DNA of 64,000 nucleotides. Source: JAOARY01 sp045345765. Its GTDB lineage: Bacteria; Bacillota; Clostridia; Peptostreptococcales; Peptostreptococcaceae. Both the position numbers and the translations under genes were made by a program. Numbering within the stretch: position 1 is the stretch's first letter; every line of letters starts with the position of its first letter. A model generated the notes under the pieces. That model saw only the letters and a program-made list of their open reading frames with translations, was not told the origin of the DNA and did no database searches. Shown here one piece after another: positions 49,001-57,485 of the stretch. The stretch covers positions 2,976,001-3,040,000 of the forward strand of contig CP148265.1 in the NCBI GenBank assembly GCA_045345765.1. Direction: 5' to 3'.

Positions 49001-51325
49001 CAAGGCAGATGGATTGGAGAGTATTATAGATTAACTGCAATAGTAGATTTATTATTTGGAAATTTTAAGAAAGGTTTTAAGGAAAGTCAATTAAATTATA
49101 GTAAAATAAAGTTTAATAATAGAGTAAAAGTACATTATGATATAATTCAATATTATTTAAAATTATATTTGAAAGAAGATAGTAGTAAAGTTATTTTAAA
49201 TGAGATAGAAAATTTAATAAAAAAAATTAAGAATAAAAGAGAAAAATTAAATTTATATCATCATTTATTTTATACTTCATATATACTAGGACTTAAATCA
49301 GATAGATTTTTAAATAAGTTTTTAAATTATTCAATTGGTTGTGAAGATAATGATTATGTACTTCTAAAAAAAGAGTATATGCTTTGTTTATATCATGAAG
49401 ATGAAAGAAAAGAATATCATTTGAAAAAAGTACTAGAAATAAGTAAAAAATTAGAGAATAATAGAATCTATTGGTTTGCGAATATAATGCTTGGAGATTA
49501 TTATTTTAAAAATAACAATTATTTTGATTCAATAAATTATTATTTAGAAGGAGCAATAAAGATACAAAGTTTACTTGAAAATGTAGAAGATAATGAACGT
49601 GAAAATTTTATAGATATAAATAATATAAAAAAAAGTATATGTAAAATTAGGAAATTAAAAGATTTAGATAAATATAAAGATTTACCAAATATAGATTGTA
49701 CAAAAATTGAAATTTTAGATATTGACATATTTGATAAAAATTTTGTGGATATAGATTTTATGAATGCCGTTTTGAATAACAAGGTGTTAAAAGAAAATAT
49801 AAAACAATTATATACAAAAAAATCCAATAATATCAAAGATATATATGATCTTATAGGTAATTTTAAAGATGATACAAAAAAAAATATAGATTTAGTTTTG
49901 AATTATATAGAATCTTTATCATATGCAACAAAGGGACTTTTGATAATCGAGGAAAATGGAAAATTTGATATAATAAATGGTGATAAAGATTTGATAGAAG
50001 ATAATTTAAGTCATACAATACAACGAATTTTAAGTGAGGTAAGTTTTACTAAAAGAGCCTTTAGTATAAATTGTTTAGATTCTTCTAGAACCTATGAAAG
50101 TTTTAGTAGTAATTTTGATATAAAAGCTATTATATGTTTACCTATTTATTTTTCAAATAAAAATTTAAAAGAGAAGAGACAAAATAGAAATATAAAAGCT
50201 TATTTATATTTGGAAACTGATAAAATATTAAATAATTTTAATAATGATTTGTTTGAAAAGCTAAGGAAAATAAATAATTTAATATCTTTATTAGTGCAAA
50301 ATTACAAATTTAAAACATATTCATTTTTGGATAAATTGACAGGAGCATACAATAGAAAGTATTTAGAAGAACATGTTTTAAATAATTTAAAAACGTATAA
50401 AAATGAATCTTGTATATTCATAATGGATTTGGATCATTTTAAAAATATAAATGATAAATTTGGTCATCAATTTGGTGATTATGTATTAAAAAGATTTTCA
50501 AAACTCGTAAAAGAAAGTATAAGAGATGGCGATTTATTTTGCAGATATGGAGGTGAAGAATTCTTTTTATTATTACCAAATACATCATTAAAAGAGGGTT
50601 TGATAATAGGAGAGAGAGTAAGAAAACATATATATAACAATTTATATTCTCCTAATAAAAAAAGTATAACAGTAAGTATTGGAATGTCAGTATATCCAAT
50701 TGATGGAACAGATGGTCATGAAATACTCAAAAATGCTGATAATGCGCTTTATAAGGCTAAAAAAGAAGGACGAAATAGAATTGTAAGATGGGAAGAAGAT
50801 GTGCTTGGAACCCAAGAAAACAATCATATGAAAAACAATACAAAAGACACTTCTTTAGCTATAGAAATATTAAATTTTATAGAAGATATGAATGAAGTAT
50901 TAAATTATGAAATCAAAAAAGTAGATTTTATATTTAAATTTTTAAAAGATTTATCTAATAAAATAAAAGCGTATGAGGCTATTTATATAGAGTTTGATGA
51001 ATATAAAATATATAAGGTAGACAATAGAATAAATAAAAACTATTTAAATCCTAATAATTTAGAAATAAATAAGAAAATATTAGATGAAATAAAAAAATCG
51101 TCCTATGGGATATATAAAATAGATTGGGATAATGTAGTTAGTAGAGATCCTAATACAGATATGCCGAATTTAAATTCTATATTAGGAGTTAAAATTAAAA
51201 TAAGAGGAAAAGATATAGGTATTTTATATTTTAAATCTTTAAAAAGTCAAAAAGAATTTAAACAAAGAGATTTGCATATTGTTTCAAGATGCAATTATCT
51301 TTTAGGTATTGATTTTAATGAATAG
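46100..51325 (+). CDS. Pseudokinase / AAA ATPase / TPR / GAF / GGDEF signalling protein
   Basis: 1741 aa with a TTG start and GAGGTG 7 bases before it. Order: a protein kinase-like domain (1-200) in which HRD-DFG is replaced by MDLKLEDF...VDLF, so probably inactive; an ATPase with Walker A GEYGIGKT (about 292-299) and Walker B FLIDDIKYIDD; about 600 residues of helical TPR-like repeats; a GAF-like domain (about 1245-1405); a GGDEF domain (about 1410-1570) with LTGAYNRKYLEE, catalytic RYGGEEF and the inhibitory RxxD (RDGD, 5 residues earlier); and a final GAF-like domain. It should make c-di-GMP in response to a signal. Related architectures end in histidine kinases, here in a cyclase. Phosphofructokinase follows by 18 bases. 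Confidence 0.85.
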   Translation: MKIINNKYKILNLIEEKPFISTYRVLDLYNNDFICELKILNVNSISDNFEEMYREELSKITYFKNDFMLKFYNFSKITIIDGERVEDERYLYTCETKEEKTSLDYIQIDDDNFYDIFTQIVKIMIYIKISNYNYMDLKLEDFYVKENKVFLVDLFSKHIKNYLNNYDYNLKDLKRILSDPKHYVDISNLKGILKDLGSSLELSLRLEKKIKELIEILNDINFYKKYKNPKAFINLIQDLFDSNKEFELKEFFYNINKNAQYINNERELNLIINTIKNAKEDNIDNKMIFIKGEYGIGKTRFLQELKKLLNFYGFNSYDNLVVDVYGNIRSFKRNKIFENILNFILKTVDLTIYEIELIKNYKLGLLDVGDLKSLERLNEIIQNNLKDSFRIFLIDDIKYIDDFSLELLKYLNYNKTNQMKNIFICSIDRNVKKDIRRISKKIYTNTIDIRTLTLGTTIEFLKNILNTTQELDEFGTLIYKETYGNPKSILFMIEKLIQNKLIYFDENKFIWNTNKAKEENLIYDFFEGDYEEKLKNLTYNEYKILEYLSSFKNPIEEEVIKNLLSNFKFDYFIVLNNLISKGFINKKVQDLGYAYDFYKKNIKNNIYKNILDVDKIDIHKSIIKSLKTIYDDVDILKDDEIIYQLDKSNEKEELLKYLRLMAKKMKNLKIRNEAIKYYEKAYYLIDEREKKFEIAKELGELYFLVWNNAKSIYFYEEAYEIVFEKNLHKDRVDILNRIIALYINSNFLNYALIYLQKVEKLLDEFLYNHGKIEYYNNIVRYYLRKEDYKKLETVIDDLNFLFESADFKHKGKILYIKSKIELEIGHYKKALEYLDNSLKLYYKAEYLFGVCESLILYSEITLNYEQDFDKAIDFLNRSLNLSIIHGINYTKIKSKIYLAYISFYTLEYKKSAQHIKDVIREINGNSMQTYLFVSYVILSNIFFENNLYKQGYKYYNKAKKELEKYPNQGRWIGEYYRLTAIVDLLFGNFKKGFKESQLNYSKIKFNNRVKVHYDIIQYYLKLYLKEDSSKVILNEIENLIKKIKNKREKLNLYHHLFYTSYILGLKSDRFLNKFLNYSIGCEDNDYVLLKKEYMLCLYHEDERKEYHLKKVLEISKKLENNRIYWFANIMLGDYYFKNNNYFDSINYYLEGAIKIQSLLENVEDNERENFIDINNIKKSICKIRKLKDLDKYKDLPNIDCTKIEILDIDIFDKNFVDIDFMNAVLNNKVLKENIKQLYTKKSNNIKDIYDLIGNFKDDTKKNIDLVLNYIESLSYATKGLLIIEENGKFDIINGDKDLIEDNLSHTIQRILSEVSFTKRAFSINCLDSSRTYESFSSNFDIKAIICLPIYFSNKNLKEKRQNRNIKAYLYLETDKILNNFNNDLFEKLRKINNLISLLVQNYKFKTYSFLDKLTGAYNRKYLEEHVLNNLKTYKNESCIFIMDLDHFKNINDKFGHQFGDYVLKRFSKLVKESIRDGDLFCRYGGEEFFLLLPNTSLKEGLIIGERVRKHIYNNLYSPNKKSITVSIGMSVYPIDGTDGHEILKNADNALYKAKKEGRNRIVRWEEDVLGTQENNHMKNNTKDTSLAIEILNFIEDMNEVLNYEIKKVDFIFKFLKDLSNKIKAYEAIYIEFDEYKIYKVDNRINKNYLNPNNLEINKKILDEIKKSSYGIYKIDWDNVVSRDPNTDMPNLNSILGVKIKIRGKDIGILYFKSLKSQKEFKQRDLHIVSRCNYLLGIDFNE

Positions 51326-51343
51326 AGTTTAGGGAGGGATTTT

Positions 51344-52558
51344 ATGAAATTAAAAGGAAATGTTTTGGTTGCACAAGGTGGAGGACCAACAGCAGTTATT
51401 AATCAATCTTTAGTTGGAGCTGTTTTAGAATCTAGAAAATTTCAAGAGGTCGATAGAGTTTATGGTGCTGTTCATGGAGTTAGAGGAATTATTGACGAAG
51501 AATTTTTAGATTTAACACAAGAAACAACACATAATTTAGAACAAGTTGCCAAAACACCATCTTCTGCACTATTTTCTACAAGAGATAAGCCTGATGAAAA
51601 GTATTGTGAAAATATATTTAAGGTTTTTAAAGCTCATAATATAAGGTATTTTTTCTATATAGGAGGAAATGATTCTGCAAATACGGTGGAAATCGTAAAT
51701 AGATATGCTAGTGAATCGGATTATGAATTTAGAGCTATTCATATACCAAAGACCATCGATAATGATATATATTTAAATGATCACACACCGGGCTATGGAT
51801 CTGCTGCAAAATATGTTGCACAAGCTTTTGTAGGAATTAATTTAGATAATAGAGCTTTACCAGGTGTTCATATAGGTATTGTTATGGGAAGAGATGCTGG
51901 TTTTTTAACGGCAGCATCATCACTTGCTAAAAAATATCCTGATGATGGTCCTCATTTAATATATTTACCAGAAAGAGCGTTTGATAAAGAAGAATTTTTA
52001 AAAGATGTTAATAAAGTATATAAAAAATATAATAGATGTGTTATAGCTGTTTCAGAAGGAATAAGAGATAAAGATGGGCATCCAATAGCATCGAGTATTA
52101 TAAGTTCTAAAAAAGAAATAGACAGTCATGGGAATATATTGTTATCTCAATCGAATTTAGGAAGTTTGTTATCTAATTATATAAAAAATAATTTGAATAT
52201 AAAAAGAGTAAGAAGTGATACTTTTGGTTATTTACAAAGATCTTTTGCAGGATGTGTTTCAGATGTAGACCAACATGAAGCAAGAGAAGTAGGAGAAAAA
52301 GCAGCTCAATTTGCTATATGGCATGAAGTGAATGGTTCTATTACCATAAATAGGATTGGAAATTATTCAGTAGATTATAGATTAGCTAAGCTAAAAGATG
52401 TTGCCAATAAGACGAAAATAATGGATGAAAAGTTTATAAATAGCAGAGGGAATAATGTAACAAACTCATTTGTAAATTATGTAAAACCACTAGTTGGAGA
52501 TATTTACGAATCACAAAGATTAATAGCGCCTACTGTTAAGAAAATATTAAAAATTTAA
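51344..52558 (+). CDS. 6-phosphofructokinase, PPi-dependent type
   Basis: 404 aa. Phosphorylates fructose 6-phosphate. VAQGGGPTAVINQSL (about 9-23) is the N-terminal loop. FYIGGNDSANT (about 103-113) and HIPKTIDNDI (about 137-146) decide the donor: ATP enzymes have GGDGS and PGTIDND, whereas Asp for the Gly and Lys for the Gly mark diphosphate-dependent enzymes. IGIVMGRDAGFLTAASSLAKKY and PERAF fit the same clade. Reversible PPi-PFK saves ATP in anaerobes. It sits 18 bases after the GGDEF protein with AGGGAGG, so cotranscription is likely but unexplained. Confidence 0.88.
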   Translation: MKLKGNVLVAQGGGPTAVINQSLVGAVLESRKFQEVDRVYGAVHGVRGIIDEEFLDLTQETTHNLEQVAKTPSSALFSTRDKPDEKYCENIFKVFKAHNIRYFFYIGGNDSANTVEIVNRYASESDYEFRAIHIPKTIDNDIYLNDHTPGYGSAAKYVAQAFVGINLDNRALPGVHIGIVMGRDAGFLTAASSLAKKYPDDGPHLIYLPERAFDKEEFLKDVNKVYKKYNRCVIAVSEGIRDKDGHPIASSIISSKKEIDSHGNILLSQSNLGSLLSNYIKNNLNIKRVRSDTFGYLQRSFAGCVSDVDQHEAREVGEKAAQFAIWHEVNGSITINRIGNYSVDYRLAKLKDVANKTKIMDEKFINSRGNNVTNSFVNYVKPLVGDIYESQRLIAPTVKKILKI

Positions 52559-52641
52559 ATTATAAAAAGAACAATGTATTATTTAATTTGGATTTTGATT
52601 AGAGGATATTGGTGAGAAAAATAAAAAAATAATATAATTTT

Positions 52642-52739
52642 TAAGGGGTTGTCGCACGAAAAAATCGAAAAATATATTGTGTTTGTTTTAAATTTGAAGC
52701 ATAATATATTATTTGATTCGTTGATGTGATGTCCCCTTA
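52642..52739. repeat. Imperfect 98-base inverted repeat
   Basis: TAAGGGG at 52642 pairs with CCCCTTA ending at 52739. Inside, GTCGCAC pairs with GTGATG-type bases by several wobbles. The extensive, G-C-anchored pairing stands out in an AT-rich region. It could be a terminator, or a remnant of a small mobile element; I cannot tell. Confidence 0.4.
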
Positions 52740-52796
52740 TTATTTTGTATTTTTTTATCAAATAGTATTTAAATATTAATTTAATATGATTAAAAT

Positions 52797-53705
52797 TTAT
52801 AAATTTTTTAAAAGAGATTTTGCTATTGAATATAATACATTTTCATAAACATAATCAAATTCTTTTAATAATATTGGATTATTACTAGGATAATAAACTT
52901 TATTTTCTTTTTTAGTTGTAGAAATTTCTATTTGTAAAGAATCGTTTTTATTTATTATATTAATATTTTCATAATATAATTTTAGATTAGGTATATTGGA
53001 ATTTAAAGATTTTAGATTTATCCTTAATTTATTTTTTAAAAATTTATAATCATTTATAATTAAAAAATAACCTTTATTTTTAAGAATAAGTTCAAAATAA
53101 AAATTTTTATTTTTTAATATATTAAATTTTTCACATTCAATTTTTGATAAATATAATATATCTTCAAAATTATGAAGTAATATAAATTCTTTTAATTTTT
53201 TATTCTTAGATATTAAATATTTTTCATAAAGCAATACACTTTCTTTGCCAGAAAATTCATCTATTCTATTTATTCCATATAATTTTTCTATAGACTTTAA
53301 TTTCAAAGAATCTAAGCATAGAGGTTTTTTTAATTTTCTAAAAAAATCCAATAAGTCAATATGATTGAAATCGTATATAGATTTACCCTTTAAATATTTT
53401 AAGAATTTATTTTCTATAAAAGGAATATCAAATACTTTTCCATTATAAGTTATTATATTTCTATAATGTGAAATTAATTTAAAAAATTCTTTTATGAGAT
53501 TTTTTTCTTCAGATTTTTCATCACAAAAAATTTGAGTTATAAAATTGTGATTATTTTTTTTAAACAAAAAACCTATTAAAATTATTTTATTGTTAATCTT
53601 AGATAAGCCTGTTGTTTCAATATCTAAAACTATAGTTTTTTCATCTAAATCTAAACATAAATCTACTTCTTTTGTTATTATATCCAATAAAATCACCTTT
53701 TTCAT
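52797..53705 (-). CDS. YprB-like RNase H-fold (DEDD) exonuclease
   Basis: 302 aa. The acidic residues of a DEDD nuclease are in order: IVLDIETTGLS (Asp, Glu, about 25-36), YNGKVFDIPFI (Asp), and HNFEDILYL (Asp, with preceding His-like helix). The N-terminal half matches RNase_H_2/YprB proteins. The last 100 residues are beta-rich and not recognised. Substrate DNA or RNA is unknown. The divergent UvrD-like helicase shares its upstream region, a natural partner for DNA processing. Confidence 0.78.
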   Translation of the reverse strand: MKKVILLDIITKEVDLCLDLDEKTIVLDIETTGLSKINNKIILIGFLFKKNNHNFITQIFCDEKSEEKNLIKEFFKLISHYRNIITYNGKVFDIPFIENKFLKYLKGKSIYDFNHIDLLDFFRKLKKPLCLDSLKLKSIEKLYGINRIDEFSGKESVLLYEKYLISKNKKLKEFILLHNFEDILYLSKIECEKFNILKNKNFYFELILKNKGYFLIINDYKFLKNKLRINLKSLNSNIPNLKLYYENINIINKNDSLQIEISTTKKENKVYYPSNNPILLKEFDYVYENVLYSIAKSLLKNL

Positions 53706-53873
53706 ACAGTTTTATAATATAATTATAGTATTCTTTTATAGTAAGAATCAAGCTTGAATGAAAATATATTATAAATTATTAAAGTTAATCTTAAACTATT
53801 ATTTTATATTATAGCTTTTAATGTTATAATTTTTTTAAAAGTAATAAATAATTATAAGAAAGGATTATATAAG

Positions 53874-55868
53874 GTGAATAATCTAAACGAAAAACAATTA
53901 CAAGCTGTAAATCACATAGATGGACCTTGTATGATATTAGCAGGACCTGGTTCTGGTAAGACTAGAGTTATAACATATAGGATTAAAAATTTAATAGATA
54001 AAGGTATTAATCCTAAACATATACTAGCAATAAGTTTTACAAAAAACTCAGCAAAAGAAATGCAAGAAAGAACAATTTCTTTAGTTGACGATGCTTCTAG
54101 GGTTTCTTTTGGTACATTTCATTCAATATTTTTTAAGATATTGAGATATTTTAAAAATTATGATATGGATAAAATAATATCTGAGAGTGAAAAATTTAAA
54201 GTTATAAAAAATATATTAAGGGGATTGAAAAATATAAATTCGGAAAATGAAGAGTTTATAAAAAACTTAATAAATGACATATCTAAGGCAAAAAATAATT
54301 TAGAAGAAGAAATTAATTTGAATAATAAGGAAATATCGAGTGATGAGTTTATTAAAGTTAAATCTTTATATGAATCTTATAAAAGTGAAACAAAAAAGAT
54401 TGATTTTGATGATATGCTTGTAGATACTTATTATAGTTTAAAATCTAATCAGAACATATTAAATTCAGTTCAAAATAAATATAGATATATATTAATAGAT
54501 GAATTTCAAGATATAAATAAAGTACAATTTGAATGTATAAACCTAATTGCAAATAAATTTAAAAACTTATTTGTTGTTGGAGATGATGATCAAACAATAT
54601 ATTCTTTTAGGGGTGCAAATCCATTTTTTTTATTAGATTTTGAAAAAAATTTTGATAATGTTAAAAAAATAAAATTGGATATAAACTATAGATGCAATAA
54701 TAATATAATTGAAACTTCTAATATGTTGATAAAAAACAATGAAAATAGATTTGATAAAAATATAAAAGGCGTTAATTTTAAGAATAATACATTTAAATAT
54801 ATTAATTTTTTAAATGCTCAGAGTGAAGCTAAATTTATTGGTGAAGAAATATTAAGATTAAACAAAGTGGGATATGATTTTAGTGATATTTGTATACTAT
54901 ATAGAACAAATATGCAGTCTAGAGCTTTTGTTGATGTGTTTATGGACTTGAATATACCCTTTTACTTAAAAGATGCTATATTTTCAATTTATGATCATTG
55001 GATATCAAAAGACATATTATCTTATTTGAATATAATAAATGGAAATACATCACAGTTTCACTATAAAAGAATAATAAATAAACCTTTTAGATATATATCA
55101 AAAGATAATATTTTAAAAGCTTCTTTAGGAGATGGAAATTTTTTAGATGAATTATGTTATAAAAATCAATTAAAAAAAGGGCAGCTTAGAAAAATTCAAA
55201 AGTTTGAAGAAAATATAGATTTTATGAGATATATGGATTTAAAGGATATAATAAATCATATAAGGTATGAAATAAATTATGATGATTATATAATAAATTA
55301 TAGTGAGAATAGAAAAATTAATGCTCAACCTATGTTTGATATTTTAAATGAATTTAGTGATTCTTGTAAAAAATTCAAAAATATATCGCAGTTATTTGAA
55401 CATATAGAAGCTGTAAAAAGAACATTGGAAGAAAGTAAGTTTAAAAATAATTTGAAATCTAGTGTTATTCTAAGTACAATACACAGCTGTAAAGGACTAG
55501 AGTTTGAAAATATTTTTATAAGTGGTGCAAATGAAGGGATAATTCCATCGAATAAAACTAAAGAAGAATTAGTAGAGGAAGAACGAAGACTTTTTTATGT
55601 TGCAATGACTAGATCAAAATCAAATTTATATATATGTTCATATGATGAAAAATATGGAAAAAAGCAAGAGGTATCAAGATTTTTAAAAGAAATAAATTTT
55701 TTAAATAAAGAATTTAAAAAGGATGATATTGTAATGCATAAACTATTTAATAAAGGTCGAATTGAATCTATTAATAATAATAATATAATAATTGATTTTG
55801 AAGATAAAAAAAGGATTTTAAAATTAGATTTTTGTTTACAAAATAGCATGATAGAAAAATTAGATTAA
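53874..55868 (+). CDS. UvrD/PcrA-type DNA helicase
   Basis: 664 aa with a GTG start and AAAGGA upstream. Superfamily 1A helicase: LNEKQLQAVNHIDGPCMILAGPGSGKTRVITYRI (Q-motif and Walker A), SFTKNSAKEMQER, FGTFHS, LIDEFQDINKVQ (motif II), VGDDDQTIYSFRGA (motif III), STIHSCKGLEFENIF and EEERRLFYVAMTRSK (motifs V-VI). It is shorter than standard PcrA (about 720-740 aa), chiefly at the C-terminus, which ends in a Tudor-like segment. Roles in excision repair or replication-restart are typical. Whether it is PcrA or a second UvrD-family member is open. Confidence 0.9.
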   Translation: MNNLNEKQLQAVNHIDGPCMILAGPGSGKTRVITYRIKNLIDKGINPKHILAISFTKNSAKEMQERTISLVDDASRVSFGTFHSIFFKILRYFKNYDMDKIISESEKFKVIKNILRGLKNINSENEEFIKNLINDISKAKNNLEEEINLNNKEISSDEFIKVKSLYESYKSETKKIDFDDMLVDTYYSLKSNQNILNSVQNKYRYILIDEFQDINKVQFECINLIANKFKNLFVVGDDDQTIYSFRGANPFFLLDFEKNFDNVKKIKLDINYRCNNNIIETSNMLIKNNENRFDKNIKGVNFKNNTFKYINFLNAQSEAKFIGEEILRLNKVGYDFSDICILYRTNMQSRAFVDVFMDLNIPFYLKDAIFSIYDHWISKDILSYLNIINGNTSQFHYKRIINKPFRYISKDNILKASLGDGNFLDELCYKNQLKKGQLRKIQKFEENIDFMRYMDLKDIINHIRYEINYDDYIINYSENRKINAQPMFDILNEFSDSCKKFKNISQLFEHIEAVKRTLEESKFKNNLKSSVILSTIHSCKGLEFENIFISGANEGIIPSNKTKEELVEEERRLFYVAMTRSKSNLYICSYDEKYGKKQEVSRFLKEINFLNKEFKKDDIVMHKLFNKGRIESINNNNIIIDFEDKKRILKLDFCLQNSMIEKLD

Positions 55869-55976
55869 ATGTAATACTTTTTTATTTATAAAATATCTGT
55901 TATAATTTACTTAAAATCTTTCAAAGAAAAGTAAAAAATATATACTATTTATTTTCCAGGGAAGAGGTCGAATACT

Positions 55977-56954
55977 ATGGGTTTAGTTGTTTATCAAGTT
56001 GACGCATTTACAGACGAATTTGGAGGCGGTAATAAAGCTGGTGTTGTTCCTGATGCTTCTAGGTTAGATGAAAAAGAAATGCAAAAGATTGCAAAGGAAC
56101 TTGGATTTTCAGAAACTGCTTTTGTATTACCTTCTAAAAATTCAAAATCTCATTTTAATATTAAGTTTTTTACACCAGAACAAGAAGTTGATATTTGTGG
56201 TCATGCAACAATTGGGGCATTTCACGTATTGGCATCAAGAGGGTATTTAGAATGTAATGTAAATGCACAATGTCTAAAGAATAAAAAAATTTTAATAGAA
56301 GATACTAATGCTGGGATTTTTCCTATAGAAATAGAATATGATAATGGAGAGATTTTAAATATTATGATGACGCAAAAGAATCCATCTGAAGTTTTTTTTG
56401 TTGAAGATAATGAGATAGAAGAAATTGCTTCTTTATTTAATATTGATAAAAATAATATAGGATTAAAAGATTTTAAATGCAAGCCTACTTGTGTAGATTC
56501 GTCATTGAGAGATTTAATTTTGCCAATAAATTCTTTGGATTCATTAAAAAATATGGATCCAGATTTTAAAAAGATTATAAAGTATTGTGAAAAAAATTCA
56601 ATAACAGGGATACATGCTTTTTCTTTAAATAATTTAAATGATGATTTTGAATATTTAACTACTGTTAGAAATTTTTCACCTAAAATTGGTAGAAATGAAG
56701 AATCAGCAACAGGAATATCAAATGGTTCTTTGGGATATTATTTATATAAGAATGATATATTAGAATTTGATGAAGATGGTATATTAGAATTTAATGTTTC
56801 TCAGGGAATTTATATGAATAGACCAAGTAAAATTAAGGTTATTTTAGAAAAAAAAGATGATGTTTTAAAAGTAAAAGTAGGCGGAAAATCATTTATATCG
56901 TTTGAAGGCATAATGAAGTGTAAGGAACAAGAATGCGAAATTGAATATTATTAA
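55977..56954 (+). CDS. PhzF-family isomerase-like protein
   Basis: 325 aa. PhzF/diaminopimelate epimerase-like fold in two similar halves. YQVDAFTDEFGGGNKAGVVPDA, LGFSETAFVLP with the catalytic Glu (SETAF, near 43-48), and FFTPEQEVDICGHATIGAFHVLA are diagnostic; the second half has GRNEESATGISNGSLGYYL. Many Clostridia have such proteins with unknown substrates, and no phenazine genes are nearby. AGAGGT precedes the ATG. A terminator follows. Confidence 0.88.
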   Translation: MGLVVYQVDAFTDEFGGGNKAGVVPDASRLDEKEMQKIAKELGFSETAFVLPSKNSKSHFNIKFFTPEQEVDICGHATIGAFHVLASRGYLECNVNAQCLKNKKILIEDTNAGIFPIEIEYDNGEILNIMMTQKNPSEVFFVEDNEIEEIASLFNIDKNNIGLKDFKCKPTCVDSSLRDLILPINSLDSLKNMDPDFKKIIKYCEKNSITGIHAFSLNNLNDDFEYLTTVRNFSPKIGRNEESATGISNGSLGYYLYKNDILEFDEDGILEFNVSQGIYMNRPSKIKVILEKKDDVLKVKVGGKSFISFEGIMKCKEQECEIEYY

Positions 56955-56960
56955 AAGTAG

Positions 56961-56992
56961 AAAAGCTTGGGATTTATCTTAGGCTTTTTTTA
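56961..56992 (+). terminator. Terminator after the PhzF gene
   Basis: AAAGCTTGGGAT pairs with ATCTTAGGCTTT (with G-T pairs), followed by seven T. Confidence 0.7.
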
Positions 56993-57008
56993 TGTTTTAA
57001 ATAAAAAG

Positions 57009-57119
57009 AAAAAAAAATCTTGTTACTTTTCCGACAAGTAACAAGATTAAAGAAAAAAGTCCGTTCAAAAGGGGTATTGGGAATAGAGATTTTGTTCTGG
57101 TTACCAGGGGGATAACCTT
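57009..57119 (-). ncRNA. Putative small RNA of about 110 bases
   Basis: A complete transcription unit without an ORF. It has a strong promoter on the reverse strand (57126-57154), and its first feature is a hairpin (GGTTATC / GGTAACC, loop CCCCT). A CCC-rich single-stranded stretch follows. It ends in the perfect 12-pair hairpin ATCTTGTTACTT / AAGTAACAAGAT (57017-57047) and, on the reverse strand, a T run. I cannot assign a family; it lacks tRNA, SRP or tmRNA features. Confidence 0.5.
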
Positions 57120-57125
57120 AAATAA

Positions 57126-57154
57126 AGTATAACAAAAAACGACAAAATTTGCAA
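57126..57154 (-). promoter_or_regulatory. Strong sigma-A promoter of the small RNA
   Basis: On the reverse strand TTGCAA, exactly 17 bases, TATACT. Expected transcription start about 57119. Confidence 0.7.
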
Positions 57155-57485
57155 TGGATTTTTAAAAAAAAATTAAAAGTTATTAAATTAACACACCTTT
57201 TAATTCGTAAAAAACCTTTATTTCAACGATTTTTCTTAAGAAAAATATAAAATTATATCAAAATATATTAAAGTTATAAATTTAATGACAATAATTTAAC
57301 TATGCATAATATATAAAATTCAATTTAATTTTATTTTATATATTATAAAAATAGGTGTAATAAAATTATAGTTTATTTTGGTTATAATTAATAACACTAG
57401 GATTCTTTTCTTTTTTATTCACTATTATTATTAGCAGATAGGTGATATAATATTAAAGATTAAAATATATAAAGGATTGATTTAA
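57155..57485. other. Intergenic region before the cysteine desulfurase gene
   Basis: About 330 AT-rich bases. A TATAAT at 57446-57451 could be the -10 element of the desulfurase gene, without a clear -35. No ORF is seen. Confidence 0.4.

Noticed and set aside
57001..57150. 6S, SRP or tmRNA identity for the small RNA
   Set aside because: It is too short for 6S or tmRNA and lacks the GGAAG-type SRP apical loop. The family remains unassigned.
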